The notes beneath the pieces were generated by a model. The model was not told where the DNA came from and ran no database searches. It worked only from the letters and a program-made list of their open reading frames with translations. Below are positions 18,150 to 27,435 of a stretch of DNA of 64,000 bases, one piece after another. Origin of the DNA: Lachnospiraceae bacterium UBA1683 (GTDB taxonomy: Bacteria; Bacillota; Clostridia; Lachnospirales; Lachnospiraceae). The stretch is taken from contig DCKD01000028.1 of NCBI GenBank assembly GCA_002320245.1, forward strand, positions 1 to 64,000. The letters run 5' to 3'. Numbering within the stretch: position 1 is the stretch's first letter; the number at the start of each line of letters is the position of its first letter. Both the position numbers and the translations under genes were made by a program.

Positions 18150-19835
18150 ATGAGCAAGGGTGACATCCATGAGAATGAATACAAAGACGACAGTGTCAAT
18201 TTTGATGAGTATGGGAATGAATACGGTTCTGATGGTTTCGGGGATGCAGAAGACTTTGAAGAATTAGATGATTCTTTAGAAGACGAAAAGTTTGAAACTG
18301 CAGAATTTGAGGATGAAAAGTCCGAAACTACAGAATTCGGAGATGAAGAGTTTGAAATGACAGAATTCGGAGATGAAGAGTTTGAAGATGAAGAATTTGA
18401 TTGTGAGGAGGAAAAACCCCACGCTGCAAAGCGAAAGAAAAAGGGTTCCAGAAAGGTTTGGATTGCAGCCGGCGGAGCAATAGCGGCGATAGTAGTCATA
18501 TATCTTTGTATTTCTGTATTCTTTATGAGTCATTTTTATGCAAATACAGAGATTAACGGGCATGATTTTTCTATGAAGACAGCAGCAGATGTGGAGTCCT
18601 ATATGAAAAAACAGGTAAAGGACTATGCGTTGAAAGTACTTGAGATGGATAATACATCCGATACCATCCGTGGTTCCGATATTGATTTGGTATATAAATC
18701 GGGCAGCGAGATTCAGGATGCGATTAAGAAACAGAATGCGTTCCTGTGGCCGTCAGGATTTTTCTCAAAAAAATCAACAGATATTACAGTGAATGTGTCT
18801 TACGATGAGCAAAAACTGGAATCCGCAATCAATGGTCTGCAGTCTGTGCAGGCGGAACAGGTACAGCCGATATCTGCAAGTCCGAAGTTCGATGGAAATC
18901 AGTTTGTAATAGAACCGGAAGTGCTAGGTACGGCAGTGAATATGGATGCATTACATACAAAGATTACACAGTATGTTTCTGAGTTTAAGGCAGAATTGAA
19001 TATGGAGAAGGAAGGATGCTATGCACTTCCGAAATACACATCCGGTTCAAAAGAGGTAAAGAATGCCTGCGATACGATGAATGCGTATTTAAAAGCAAAT
19101 ATTACCTATACAATGACGGAAAATGTTGTTGTGGATAAGAGCGTGATTTCCGGCTGGCTGACGGTGGACGGCGATATGAATGTAACATTGAATGAAGGCG
19201 CTGTGCGGGAATGGCTGGCAGCGTTCGGCGATAAGTATGATACGGTTGGTGCGACAAGGACCATCACCACTCCAGGAGGAAAAACGGTGGAAGTATCCGG
19301 AGGTACTTATGGCTGGTCGATTGATGAGGATACAGAGTTTACAGCGCTTGTAAACAGTATCAGGAATGGGGAGACGGTGACGAAGGAACCGGCTTACTAT
19401 CAGACGGCGGCATCTCACAGCGCACAGGACTGGGGGAATACTTACGCAGAGGTGGATTTGTCCTCGCAGCACATGTGGTACATTTCCAATGGTTCCGTTG
19501 CATTGGAGACAGATGTTGTAACCGGTGTACCGACTCCGGAGAAAGAGACACCGGCAGGAGTATACTATATTCTGGAAAAGAGTTTGAATAAGACACTCGT
19601 AGGGGATATTAAACCGGAGACGGGAAAACCGGAATATGAAACACCCGTCGATTACTGGATGCGGGTAACGTGGAGCGGCATCGGATTCCATGATGCAAAC
19701 TGGCAGTCTGCTTTTGGCGGAAGCCGTTATACAGATGGGTTCGGCTCTCACGGATGTATTAATATGCCGGTGGATATGGCAGCGTCACTGTACAATATGA
19801 TGCCGGAGGGAACCCCGGTTATCATACATAATTAA
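18150..19835 (+). CDS. Membrane-anchored L,D-transpeptidase (YkuD domain)
   Basis: A 561-residue peptidoglycan cross-linking enzyme. The N-terminus (about 1-95) is cytoplasmic, strongly acidic and repetitive in Glu, Phe and Asp, then a basic patch (KRKKKGSRK) and a transmembrane helix (about 108-130). The outer part holds two repeats resembling the PG_binding_4 module (about 140-390), then the catalytic YkuD domain (about 430-561). The catalytic motif SHGCINMPVDMA near the C-terminus carries the Cys nucleophile, and GIGFHDANW gives the upstream His. It makes 3-3 cross-links in relatives. A good promoter pair and AAAGGGGAG precede it. The acidic leader is encoded by 30-bp repeats. Confidence 0.92.
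   Translation: MSKGDIHENEYKDDSVNFDEYGNEYGSDGFGDAEDFEELDDSLEDEKFETAEFEDEKSETTEFGDEEFEMTEFGDEEFEDEEFDCEEEKPHAAKRKKKGSRKVWIAAGGAIAAIVVIYLCISVFFMSHFYANTEINGHDFSMKTAADVESYMKKQVKDYALKVLEMDNTSDTIRGSDIDLVYKSGSEIQDAIKKQNAFLWPSGFFSKKSTDITVNVSYDEQKLESAINGLQSVQAEQVQPISASPKFDGNQFVIEPEVLGTAVNMDALHTKITQYVSEFKAELNMEKEGCYALPKYTSGSKEVKNACDTMNAYLKANITYTMTENVVVDKSVISGWLTVDGDMNVTLNEGAVREWLAAFGDKYDTVGATRTITTPGGKTVEVSGGTYGWSIDEDTEFTALVNSIRNGETVTKEPAYYQTAASHSAQDWGNTYAEVDLSSQHMWYISNGSVALETDVVTGVPTPEKETPAGVYYILEKSLNKTLVGDIKPETGKPEYETPVDYWMRVTWSGIGFHDANWQSAFGGSRYTDGFGSHGCINMPVDMAASLYNMMPEGTPVIIHN
18331..18386 (+). repeat. 30-bp in-frame tandem repeat in the L,D-transpeptidase leader
   Basis: The 26 bases beginning CAGAATTCGGAGATGAAG at 18331-18356 recur identically at 18361-18386, a 30-base period that keeps the frame and encodes EFGDEEFE twice. 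More diverged copies (EFEDEKSE, EFEDEEF) flank it. Confidence 0.85.
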
Positions 19836-19871
19836 TTGGCAGGGCGGATATCGAATTATAAATTTCAATAG

Positions 19872-19902
19872 AAAGGGACAGCCTTTGGGGACTGTCCCTT
19901 TT
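19872..19902 (+). terminator. Terminator of the L,D-transpeptidase gene, GGGACAG-type hairpin
   Basis: Arms AAAGGGACAG (19872-19881) and CTGTCCCTTT (19892-19901) pair perfectly and end in a short T-run. The core matches the palindrome at 16592-16644, so this is probably a member of the same repeat family. tgt begins 15 bases later. Confidence 0.7.
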
Positions 19903-19916
19903 AGAAAGAGGAAATG

Positions 19917-21056
19917 ATGTACGAATTATTAAAAAAAGACGGAAATGCAAAGCGCGGTCGGTTCCATACAGTGCACGGAATTATTGAGACTCCGGTGTTT
20001 ATGAACGTGGGAACCGCTGCGGCAATCAAAGGAGCTGTGTCAACGGATGACTTGCGGCAGATTAAGACACAGGTGGAGCTTTCCAACACGTACCATCTGC
20101 ATGTACGGCCGGGGGATGGAATTGTCAAAAAGCTCGGAGGACTGCATAAGTTTATGCATTGGGACAAACCGATTTTGACGGATTCGGGCGGATTTCAGGT
20201 GTTCTCGCTGGCGGATTTGCGAAAAATCAAAGAGGAAGGCGTCCATTTTCATTCACATATTGACGGAAGAAAAATCTTTATGGGACCGGAGCAAAGTATG
20301 CAGATTCAGTCGAATCTGGCATCTACCATTGCGATGGCATTCGACGAGTGTCCGTCCAGCGTAGCTGACCGTGCGTATATGACAGATTCGGTTGCAAGAA
20401 CCACCCGTTGGCTCAAACGCTGTAAAACGGAGCTGGACAGACTGAATACACTTCCGGACACCATTAACAAGGATCAGATTTTGTTTGGCATCAATCAGGG
20501 CGGCGTATATGAAGATATCCGAATCGAACATGCAAAACAGATTTCGGAACTGGATTTGGCGGGCTATGCAGTTGGAGGTCTTGCAGTCGGTGAGAGTCAC
20601 GAAGAAATGTACCGGATTCTGGAGGCGGTAGTTCCGGTGCTGCCAGAGAATAAGCCGACGTACCTGATGGGTGTCGGCACTCCCGCTAATATTCTGGAGG
20701 CGGTTGACCGGGGAGTGGATTTCTTTGACTGCGTATATCCATCCAGAAACGGAAGGCATGGACATGTTTATACCAATCGTGGAAAGCTGAATCTGTTCAA
20801 TGCAAAATACGAACTGGATGACCGTCCGATTGAGGAGGGGTGTCAGTGCCCTGCGTGCAGAAGTTACAGCAGAGCGTATATCCGCCACCTGCTGAAGGCG
20901 AAAGAGATGCTTGGTATGCGTCTCTGTGTGCTGCATAATTTATATTTCTATAATACAATGATGGAGGAAATCCGGGAGGCGATTGAAGCAGGTAATTACC
21001 GGGATTATAAGAAGAAAAAACTGGAAGGTGTACTTCAGACCAAAAATAACGCCTGA
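19917..21056 (+). CDS. tgt: Queuine/preQ1 tRNA-guanine transglycosylase
   Basis: Exchanges guanine 34 for preQ1 in tRNAs with GUN anticodons. The 379-residue protein shows the TIM-barrel signatures: LSNTYHLHVRPGDG, the DSGGFQVFSL active site (general acid/base Asp), AFDECP, and the nucleophile region GVDFFDCVYPSRNGRHG (Asp). The zinc site follows (CQCPACRSYSRAYI with a following LCVLHNLYFY His). Two ATGs lie in tandem (19914, 19917); AGAGG (19907-19911) favours the second. It precedes yajC, a frequent neighbour. No queuosine synthesis genes lie in the window. Confidence 0.97.
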   Translation: MYELLKKDGNAKRGRFHTVHGIIETPVFMNVGTAAAIKGAVSTDDLRQIKTQVELSNTYHLHVRPGDGIVKKLGGLHKFMHWDKPILTDSGGFQVFSLADLRKIKEEGVHFHSHIDGRKIFMGPEQSMQIQSNLASTIAMAFDECPSSVADRAYMTDSVARTTRWLKRCKTELDRLNTLPDTINKDQILFGINQGGVYEDIRIEHAKQISELDLAGYAVGGLAVGESHEEMYRILEAVVPVLPENKPTYLMGVGTPANILEAVDRGVDFFDCVYPSRNGRHGHVYTNRGKLNLFNAKYELDDRPIEEGCQCPACRSYSRAYIRHLLKAKEMLGMRLCVLHNLYFYNTMMEEIREAIEAGNYRDYKKKKLEGVLQTKNNA

Positions 21057-21159
21057 ATTATAAAGATTATAAAGAAAACGGAAATTATACTTGAAGATTG
21101 ACACGATTTTGTGTATGATTAATGTATTGTCTTTAAGATTGAATTTAGGAGGATGTAAA

Positions 21160-21471
21160 ATGAATGGAGTTTTAGCAGCAGCTTCAGGCAGTGCTGGCAT
21201 GGTAAGTGTGATTCTTGTTTATGTAGTAATCATTGGTGGTATGTGGTTCTTTTTGATGAGACCGCAGAAGAAAGAGCAGAAGAGGATCCAGGCAATGCTT
21301 TCTACAATGGAAGTAGGTGATACCGTTTTGACTACAAGCGGTTTTTATGGAGTGATTATTGATATTTCGGATGATGATGTCATCGTGGAATTCGGGAATA
21401 ACAAGAACTGCCGTATTCCAATGCAGAAAGCGGCAATTGCACAGCTTGAAAAACCAGGTACAGCAGAATAA
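21160..21471 (+). CDS. yajC: Preprotein translocase accessory subunit YajC
   Basis: A 103-residue small membrane protein of the Sec holotranslocon. It has a single transmembrane helix (about 14-33, VILVYVVIIGGMWFFLM), then RPQKKEQKR, then a soluble domain with MEVGDTVLTTSGFYGVI, typical of YajC. The frame extends upstream, but the ATG at 21160 has AGGAGG (21147-21152) and fits the family start. TTGACA at 21098-21103 may be a -35 box, with no good -10. It follows tgt as in many bacteria, but secDF is not here. Confidence 0.93.
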   Translation: MNGVLAAASGSAGMVSVILVYVVIIGGMWFFLMRPQKKEQKRIQAMLSTMEVGDTVLTTSGFYGVIIDISDDDVIVEFGNNKNCRIPMQKAAIAQLEKPGTAE

Positions 21472-21485
21472 GAACTAAGAGAAGA

Positions 21486-21513
21486 ACCGGAGGCATTTGC
21501 TTCCGGTTTTTTT
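21486..21513 (+). terminator. Rho-independent terminator of yajC
   Basis: Arms ACCGGAGGC and GCTTCCGGT (one G-T pair) enclose ATTT and are followed by seven T residues. Confidence 0.9.
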
Positions 21514-21640
21514 GTTCTATAGGAAATTGTGCTGCAATTCCTATGAAACAAAACCCTCCGGAGGAGCACAGAAGCGCAGAGAAGGAAGCTGTTGCTTCGC
21601 AGCCGCGCCTCACGGGGCGTTCGCAGGCGGACTCTTTGCT
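21508..21640. repeat. Inverted repeat and GC-rich palindromic tract between yajC and leuB
   Basis: TTTGTT...ATAGGAAATTG before 21535 pairs imperfectly with CAATTCCTAT...AACAAA (about 21535-21553), a roughly 20-bp stem around TGCTG. A GC-rich segment with nested palindromes follows (CTCCGGAG; GAAGC/GCTTC; CGCC/GGGCG). No gene is recognised. It may be another dispersed element, distinct in sequence from the CCCCGCTGC family. Confidence 0.5.
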
Positions 21641-21668
21641 ATTGTTGATACTTTTACGAATTAAAGGG

Positions 21669-21697
21669 TTGAAACGTTTTGGAAAATACGGTATGAT
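21669..21697 (+). promoter_or_regulatory. Sigma-A promoter of leuB
   Basis: TTGAAA (21669-21674), 17-base spacer, TATGAT (21692-21697). The leader to the leuB start is about 90 bases. I see no T-box or leader peptide with leucine codons. Confidence 0.7.
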
Positions 21698-21793
21698 AAA
21701 TACATTCGAGTATTGGAAGGATGCTCTGACCGTATTCTGCGGATAGTATCTGTACGGAAAAGTACCATTTTATGTATGGAAGGGTGAAATATT

Positions 21794-22882
21794 ATGAAAC
21801 TGAACATTGGCGTGATTAAGGGAGACGGCATCGGACCGGAAATCGTCACTGAAGCGATGAAAGTATTGGATAGAGTAGGAAGGGTGTACGGCCATGAGCT
21901 TAATTATACACAATTGCTCATGGGCGGAGCATCCATTGATGTTCACGGGGTCCCACTGACAGAGGAAACAATTGAGCTGGCGAAGCAGAGCGATGCGGTG
22001 CTGCTTGGCTCTATCGGCGGGGATGCAAAAACTTCTCCATGGTATCAGCTTGAACCTTCAAAGCGCCCGGAGGCAGGGCTTTTAAAGATTCGGAAAGCAT
22101 TGAACCTGTTTGCAAACCTGCGGCCGGCCGTGCTGTATGATGAACTCAAGGGCGCATGCCCGTTAAAGGAAGAGATTACAGAGGGCGGCTTTGATATGAT
22201 GATTATGCGGGAGCTGACAGGAGGACTGTATTTTGGGGAGCGTTCGACCGAAGTCAGAGACGGAGTCCTGACGGCAACCGATACACTTACATATAATGAA
22301 GATGAGATTCGCAGGATTGCAAAACGTGGATTTGATATTGCGATGAAACGCCGCAGGAAAGTAACAAGCATTGATAAGGCAAATGTACTGGATTCTTCCC
22401 GTCTATGGAGAAAAACAGTCGAGGAAGTGGCAAAGGATTATCCGGAAGTGACACTGGAACATATGCTTGTGGACAACTGCGCAATGCAGCTTGTAAAAAA
22501 TCCCCGTCAGTTTGATGTCATTCTGACAGAGAATATGTTCGGGGATATTCTTTCCGACGAGGCAAGCATGGTGACCGGCTCTATCGGAATGCTTGCATCC
22601 GCAAGTCTGAATGAAACAAAATTTGGGATGTATGAGCCGAGCGGAGGTTCCGCACCGGATATTGCCGGAAAAGGAATTGCAAATCCAATCGCGACCATTC
22701 TGTCAGCAGCAATGATGCTTCGTTTTTCTTTTGATTTGGATACAGAGGCAGATGCAGTTGAAACTGCCGTGGAAAAGGTACTAAAAGACGGATACCGCAC
22801 AATTGATATAATGTCAGAAGGAAAGACACAGATTGATACCGCAGAGATGGGCGATAAAATCTGCGCATATATTTCAAAGTAA
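21794..22882 (+). CDS. leuB: 3-Isopropylmalate dehydrogenase
   Basis: NAD-dependent oxidative decarboxylation of 3-isopropylmalate in leucine synthesis. The 362-residue protein has GDGIGPEIV at the N-terminus and [26 protein letters not shown] lies in the region that distinguishes LeuB from isocitrate dehydrogenase, and [16 protein letters not shown] follows. The signature runs through [23 protein letters not shown], and [18 protein letters not shown] ends the conserved part. AAGGG precedes the ATG. leuA, leuC and leuD are not adjacent; the gene begins a cluster with ilvD and ilvB. A short repeat hairpin overlaps its stop codon. Confidence 0.96.
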   Translation: MKLNIGVIKGDGIGPEIVTEAMKVLDRVGRVYGHELNYTQLLMGGASIDVHGVPLTEETIELAKQSDAVLLGSIGGDAKTSPWYQLEPSKRPEAGLLKIRKALNLFANLRPAVLYDELKGACPLKEEITEGGFDMMIMRELTGGLYFGERSTEVRDGVLTATDTLTYNEDEIRRIAKRGFDIAMKRRRKVTSIDKANVLDSSRLWRKTVEEVAKDYPEVTLEHMLVDNCAMQLVKNPRQFDVILTENMFGDILSDEASMVTGSIGMLASASLNETKFGMYEPSGGSAPDIAGKGIANPIATILSAAMMLRFSFDLDTEADAVETAVEKVLKDGYRTIDIMSEGKTQIDTAEMGDKICAYISK

Positions 22883-22910
22883 AAGACCCCGCTGCAGGCA
22901 GCGGGAATAA
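22882..22910 (+). repeat. CCCCGCTGC-family repeat, minimal copy (element a)
   Basis: Begins AAAGACCCCGCTGC and ends GCGGGAATAA; the palindrome CCCGCTGC/GCAGCGGG forms its hairpin. It overlaps the last base of the leuB stop codon. At 29 bp it is the shortest of seven related sequences and may act as a terminator or attenuator before ilvD. Confidence 0.75.
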
Positions 22911-22966
22911 GAGTCCATAAAATTATTATAAAACGAAGCAGTAAGAAAAGAGAGGATGAACAAACT

Positions 22967-24640
22967 ATGAGAAGTGATACAGTAACAAAGGGGATGCAGC
23001 AGGCACCTCACCGTTCCCTGTTCAATGCACTTGGATTAACAAAAGAAGAACTGGAGCGCCCGTTAATCGGTGTAGTCAGCTCTTATAACGAGATTGTTCC
23101 GGGACATATGAATCTGGATAAGATTACAGAGGCAGTGAAGCTCGGTGTCGCAATGGCGGGCGGGACTCCGATTATGGTTCCTGCAATCGCAGTGTGCGAC
23201 GGAATTGCAATGGGACATATCGGTATGAAGTATTCCCTTGTAACAAGAGATCTGATTGCGGACTCTACGGAAGCACTGGCAATGGCACACCAGTTTGACG
23301 GATTGGTTATGATTCCGAACTGCGACAAGAATGTGCCGGGACTTCTGATGGCGGCAGCCAGAGTAAATATTCCGACCGTGTTTGTCAGCGGAGGCCCGAT
23401 GCTTGCCGGATATGTAAAAGGGGAGAAGAGAAGTCTTTCCAGCATGTTCGAAGCAGTAGGTTCTTATGCGGCAGGTAAATTCACAGAGGAGGATGTCTGT
23501 GAATTTGAAAATAAAGTATGTCCGACCTGTGGTTCCTGTTCCGGTATGTACACGGCAAACAGTATGAACTGTCTGACAGAGGTGCTTGGTATGGGGCTTC
23601 CGGGAAACGGAACAATTCCAGCGGTATATTCTGCAAGAATCCAGCTTGCAAAACATGCAGGTATGCAGGTAATGGAACTTGTAAGAAATAATATCCGGCC
23701 GAGAGACATTATGACAGAAGATGCAATTCTGAATGCGCTGACTGTTGATATGGCACTGGGATGTTCTACAAACAGTATGTTACATCTTCCGGCAATCGCA
23801 CATGAAATCGGGATGGATTTTGAAATTGATTTTGCAAATGGTATCAGTGAGAAGACTCCGAATCTCTGTCATCTGGCTCCGGCAGGCCCGACTTACATGG
23901 AAGACTTGAATGAGGCAGGCGGTGTTCCGGCTGTTATGAATGAGCTGAATAAAAAAGGGCTTCTTCACACAGATTGCCTGACGGTTACAGGCAAGACAGT
24001 CGGAGAGAATATTGCAGGCGCTGTCAATAAGAATCCGGAAGTTATCCGCCCAATTGAAAACCCGTATACGCCAACCGGCGGTCTGGCGGTCCTGAAAGGA
24101 AATCTGGCGCCGGACGGCAGTGTGGTAAAACGTTCCGCTGTTGTTGATGAGATGCTGGTACACGAAGGACCTGCAAGGGTATTTGATTGTGAGGAAGATG
24201 CAATTGCAGCAATCAAAGGCGGAAAAATCAATGCAGGCGATGTTGTAGTTATCCGATATGAGGGACCGAAAGGTGGACCTGGTATGCGTGAGATGCTGAA
24301 TCCGACATCTGCAATCGCAGGTATGGGACTGGGCTCATCGGTTGCGTTGATTACAGACGGACGTTTCAGCGGAGCCTCCAGAGGGGCTTCCATCGGACAT
24401 ATATCACCGGAAGCAGCAGTCGGCGGTCCGATTGCGCTTGTGGAAGAAGGCGATATCATTAAAATTAATATTCCAGAGCTTTCCATCCGGTTAGATGTGC
24501 CTGCTGAAGTGCTGGAGGAACGGAAAGCAAACTGGCAGCCAAGAGAGCCAAGAGTGAAGACCGGATACCTGGCGAGATATGCGGCAATGGTTACCTCAGG
24601 AAACCGGGGGGCGATTCTGGAAGTACCAAAGAATAATTAG
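22967..24640 (+). CDS. ilvD: Dihydroxy-acid dehydratase
   Basis: Iron-sulfur enzyme that dehydrates 2,3-dihydroxy acids to 2-keto acids in valine and isoleucine synthesis. The 557-residue protein carries the cluster motifs PNCDKNVPG and [19 protein letters not shown], plus the C-terminal signature [21 protein letters not shown]. The length is typical of the bacterial enzyme. A Shine-Dalgarno AGAGG precedes the ATG. It runs into ilvB with 12 bases between stop and start, so the two are surely co-transcribed. Confidence 0.97.
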   Translation: MRSDTVTKGMQQAPHRSLFNALGLTKEELERPLIGVVSSYNEIVPGHMNLDKITEAVKLGVAMAGGTPIMVPAIAVCDGIAMGHIGMKYSLVTRDLIADSTEALAMAHQFDGLVMIPNCDKNVPGLLMAAARVNIPTVFVSGGPMLAGYVKGEKRSLSSMFEAVGSYAAGKFTEEDVCEFENKVCPTCGSCSGMYTANSMNCLTEVLGMGLPGNGTIPAVYSARIQLAKHAGMQVMELVRNNIRPRDIMTEDAILNALTVDMALGCSTNSMLHLPAIAHEIGMDFEIDFANGISEKTPNLCHLAPAGPTYMEDLNEAGGVPAVMNELNKKGLLHTDCLTVTGKTVGENIAGAVNKNPEVIRPIENPYTPTGGLAVLKGNLAPDGSVVKRSAVVDEMLVHEGPARVFDCEEDAIAAIKGGKINAGDVVVIRYEGPKGGPGMREMLNPTSAIAGMGLGSSVALITDGRFSGASRGASIGHISPEAAVGGPIALVEEGDIIKINIPELSIRLDVPAEVLEERKANWQPREPRVKTGYLARYAAMVTSGNRGAILEVPKNN

Positions 24641-24652
24641 GAGGTGCCCATT

Positions 24653-26335
24653 GTGCAGTTAACAGGAGCAGAGATTGTAATAGAGTGTTTGAAAGAACAG
24701 GGCGTGGATACAGTATTCGGCTATCCTGGCGGAGCAATTTTGAATGTCTATGATGCGTTATACCAGCATCGCGCGGAGATTCGCCACATTCTGACCTCCC
24801 ATGAGCAGGGGGCGGCTCATGCGGCGGACGGCTATGCCCGCGCGACCGGAAAAGTCGGTGTATGCCTGGCAACAAGCGGACCGGGAGCGACAAACCTTGT
24901 AACCGGAATCGCAACAGCATATATGGATTCCATTCCGGTTGTGGCAATTACATGTAATGTCGGTGTGCCACTTCTTGGAAAGGATAGTTTTCAGGAGATT
25001 GACATTGCCGGAATTACAATGCCGATTACCAAGCATAACTATATTGTAAAAGATGTAACAAAACTTGCCGATACCATCCGCAAGGCATTTCAAATCGCGA
25101 AATCCGGTCGGCCCGGACCTGTACTGATTGATATACCAAAGGATGTGACAGGTGCGAAATCGGAGTATGTGAAAGAGGAGATTGCCGCATATATGCCGGA
25201 CAGCAACCAGATTGAGGATGCTGATATCGATACGGCGGTCGCGATGATTGAGGAGTCTCAGCGCCCATACATTTTCGTGGGCGGAGGTGCAGTGCTTTCC
25301 GGCGCAAGTGAAGAACTGAAAACGTTTGTTGACAGGGTAGATGCACCGGTTACAGATTCCCTTATGGGGAAGGGTGCATTTCCGGGAACGGACAGAAGAT
25401 ATACCGGAATGTTGGGAATGCATGGAACAAAGACATCAAACTTCGGCGTCAGCGAATGTGATTTGCTGATTGTCATCGGTGCAAGATTCAGCGACCGTGT
25501 GACAGGAAATACCAGGAAGTTTGCCCGCAATGCAAAAATCCTTCAGATTGATGTGGATCCGGCAGAGATGAACAAAAACGTCCTGATTACAACCGGTGTG
25601 GTCGGAGATATCAAGGAAGTGCTGAAAAAAATGAATGCAAAACTGACACAGCAGTTCCATGCGGAATGGCTTGAGAGGATGCAGGAATACAAAGAAAAGT
25701 ATCCGCTGAAATATCATCCCGAAGGTTTAACCGGTCCGTTTGTAATCGAAGAAATCTACCGCCAGACACAGGGGGAGGCATTGATTGTAACTGAAGTAGG
25801 ACAGCATCAGATGTGGGCGGCACAGTATTATAAGTATACGCAGCCGAGAACATTGCTGACTTCCGGTGGTCTGGGGACGATGGGATACGGTCTTGGCGCC
25901 GCACTTGGGGCAAAGACAGGATGTCCGGAGAAAACAGTAATAAATATCGCGGGAGACGGATGTTTCCGGATGAATATGAATGAGATTGCAACTGCAGCAA
26001 GACATCATATTCCGGTGATTCAGGTAGTAATTAACAACCATGTACTTGGCATGGTGCGCCAGTGGCAGGATTTGTTCTACGATGAACGCTATTCTGCGAC
26101 AGTACTTAACGATGCAGTCGATTTTGTGAAACTGGCAGAGGCGATGGGAGCTGTTGGTATTCGTGCAACAACTCAGGAGGAATTCAAAGAGGCGCTTGCA
26201 AAGGCGCTGGAGCTTGGCACTCCGGTTCTGCTAGACTGTCAGATTGATTCTGACGACAAAGTATGGCCGATGGTAGCTCCCGGAGCAGCAATCAGCGAAG
26301 CGTTTGACGAGGATGATATGAAAAAAAGAGAATAA
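24653..26335 (+). CDS. ilvB: Acetolactate synthase, catalytic subunit
   Basis: ThDP-dependent condensation of pyruvate (or 2-ketobutyrate), first common step of branched-chain amino acid synthesis. The 560-residue protein shows the ThDP Glu in TSHEQGAAHAADGYARA, the FAD region GMLGMHGTKTSN, and the ThDP/Mg motif GDGCFRMNMNEIATA...NNHVLGMVRQWQ. The last motif is typical of biosynthetic, FAD-binding acetolactate synthases rather than catabolic AlsS. The GTG at 24653 with AGGAGG (24639-24644) is the likely start; another GTG at 24644 overlaps the Shine-Dalgarno. No small regulatory subunit (ilvN) follows; instead serC is next. Confidence 0.95.
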   Translation: MQLTGAEIVIECLKEQGVDTVFGYPGGAILNVYDALYQHRAEIRHILTSHEQGAAHAADGYARATGKVGVCLATSGPGATNLVTGIATAYMDSIPVVAITCNVGVPLLGKDSFQEIDIAGITMPITKHNYIVKDVTKLADTIRKAFQIAKSGRPGPVLIDIPKDVTGAKSEYVKEEIAAYMPDSNQIEDADIDTAVAMIEESQRPYIFVGGGAVLSGASEELKTFVDRVDAPVTDSLMGKGAFPGTDRRYTGMLGMHGTKTSNFGVSECDLLIVIGARFSDRVTGNTRKFARNAKILQIDVDPAEMNKNVLITTGVVGDIKEVLKKMNAKLTQQFHAEWLERMQEYKEKYPLKYHPEGLTGPFVIEEIYRQTQGEALIVTEVGQHQMWAAQYYKYTQPRTLLTSGGLGTMGYGLGAALGAKTGCPEKTVINIAGDGCFRMNMNEIATAARHHIPVIQVVINNHVLGMVRQWQDLFYDERYSATVLNDAVDFVKLAEAMGAVGIRATTQEEFKEALAKALELGTPVLLDCQIDSDDKVWPMVAPGAAISEAFDEDDMKKRE

Positions 26336-26351
26336 AAGGGAGGAATAAAAC

Positions 26352-27434
26352 ATGAGCAGAGTGTATAATTTTTCAGCCGGACCGGCTGTGCTTCCGGAGG
26401 AAGTGCTTCAATCAGCAGCAGATGAGATGATGGATTACAATGGAACAGGAATGTCCGTTATGGAGATGAGCCACCGTTCCAAAGCGTTTGAAGAAATCAT
26501 TACGACAGCAGAGGCGGATTTGAGGGAGTTAATGGGAATCCCGGATAACTACAAAGTGCTATTCCTACAGGGAGGCGCATCTCAGCAGTTTGCAGCAATT
26601 CCGATGAACCTGATGAAAAATGGTGTCGCAGACTACATTATTACCGGACAGTGGGCAAAGAAAGCGGCTGCCGAGGCAGAAAAATACGGAAAGGTAAACC
26701 GTATTGCATCGTCCGAGGATAAAACATATTCTTATATCCCGGATTGCTCCGACCTTCCGGTTGATGATGACGCAGATTATGTATATATCTGTGAGAACAA
26801 TACCATTTACGGAACAAAATATAAACAGCTTCCGAATACAAAAGGGAAGATTCTCGTTGCAGATGTATCTTCCTGTTTCTTATCCGAGCCTGTTGACGTT
26901 ACAAAATATGGCGTCCTTTATGGCGGCGTACAGAAGAATATTGGTCCGGCGGGTACTGTGATTGTAATTATCCGCGAGGACCTTATCCGTGACGATGTGC
27001 TTCCGGGGACACCGACGATGCTCAAATATAAAACACAGGCAGATGCAAAATCCCTGTACAATACTCCGCCGGCATATGGTATTTATATCTGCGGAAAAGT
27101 CTTCAAATGGCTCAAGAAAATGGGCGGGCTGGAAGTAATGAAGGAGCGCAATGAAAAGAAGGCCCAACTGCTTTACGATTACCTCGACCAGAGCAAGCTG
27201 TTCAAAGGAACGGTCGCAAAAGAGGACCGTTCACTGATGAATGTACCGTTTGTTACAGGTGACAAGGATTTGGATGCCAGATTTGTAAAAGAGGCGAAGG
27301 AAGCCGGACTTGAGAATCTGAAGGGGCATCGTACAGTCGGAGGTATGCGTGCAAGCATCTACAATGCAATGCCATACGAAGGCGTAGAGGCGTTGGTTGC
27401 ATTTATGAAGAAGTTTGAGGAGGAGAATCTGTAA
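26352..27434 (+). CDS. serC: Phosphoserine aminotransferase
   Basis: PLP enzyme that converts 3-phosphohydroxypyruvate and glutamate to phosphoserine. The 360-residue protein starts with the family signature VYNFSAGPAVLPEEVL, has LFLQGGASQQF, and carries the PLP lysine in YGGVQKNIGPAG. The C-terminus contains GHRTVGGMRASIYNAMP, which contacts substrate phosphate. GGGAGG precedes the ATG, 16 bases after ilvB. serA follows one base after its stop. Confidence 0.97.
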   Translation: MSRVYNFSAGPAVLPEEVLQSAADEMMDYNGTGMSVMEMSHRSKAFEEIITTAEADLRELMGIPDNYKVLFLQGGASQQFAAIPMNLMKNGVADYIITGQWAKKAAAEAEKYGKVNRIASSEDKTYSYIPDCSDLPVDDDADYVYICENNTIYGTKYKQLPNTKGKILVADVSSCFLSEPVDVTKYGVLYGGVQKNIGPAGTVIVIIREDLIRDDVLPGTPTMLKYKTQADAKSLYNTPPAYGIYICGKVFKWLKKMGGLEVMKERNEKKAQLLYDYLDQSKLFKGTVAKEDRSLMNVPFVTGDKDLDARFVKEAKEAGLENLKGHRTVGGMRASIYNAMPYEGVEALVAFMKKFEEENL

Positions 27435-27435
27435 G

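Noticed and set aside
18300..18400. CRISPR-like direct repeats
   Set aside because: The 30-bp repeats are in frame in a coding region, contiguous and without spacers.
21700..21793. T-box or leucine leader peptide before leuB
   Set aside because: No T-box consensus and no run of leucine codons is present.
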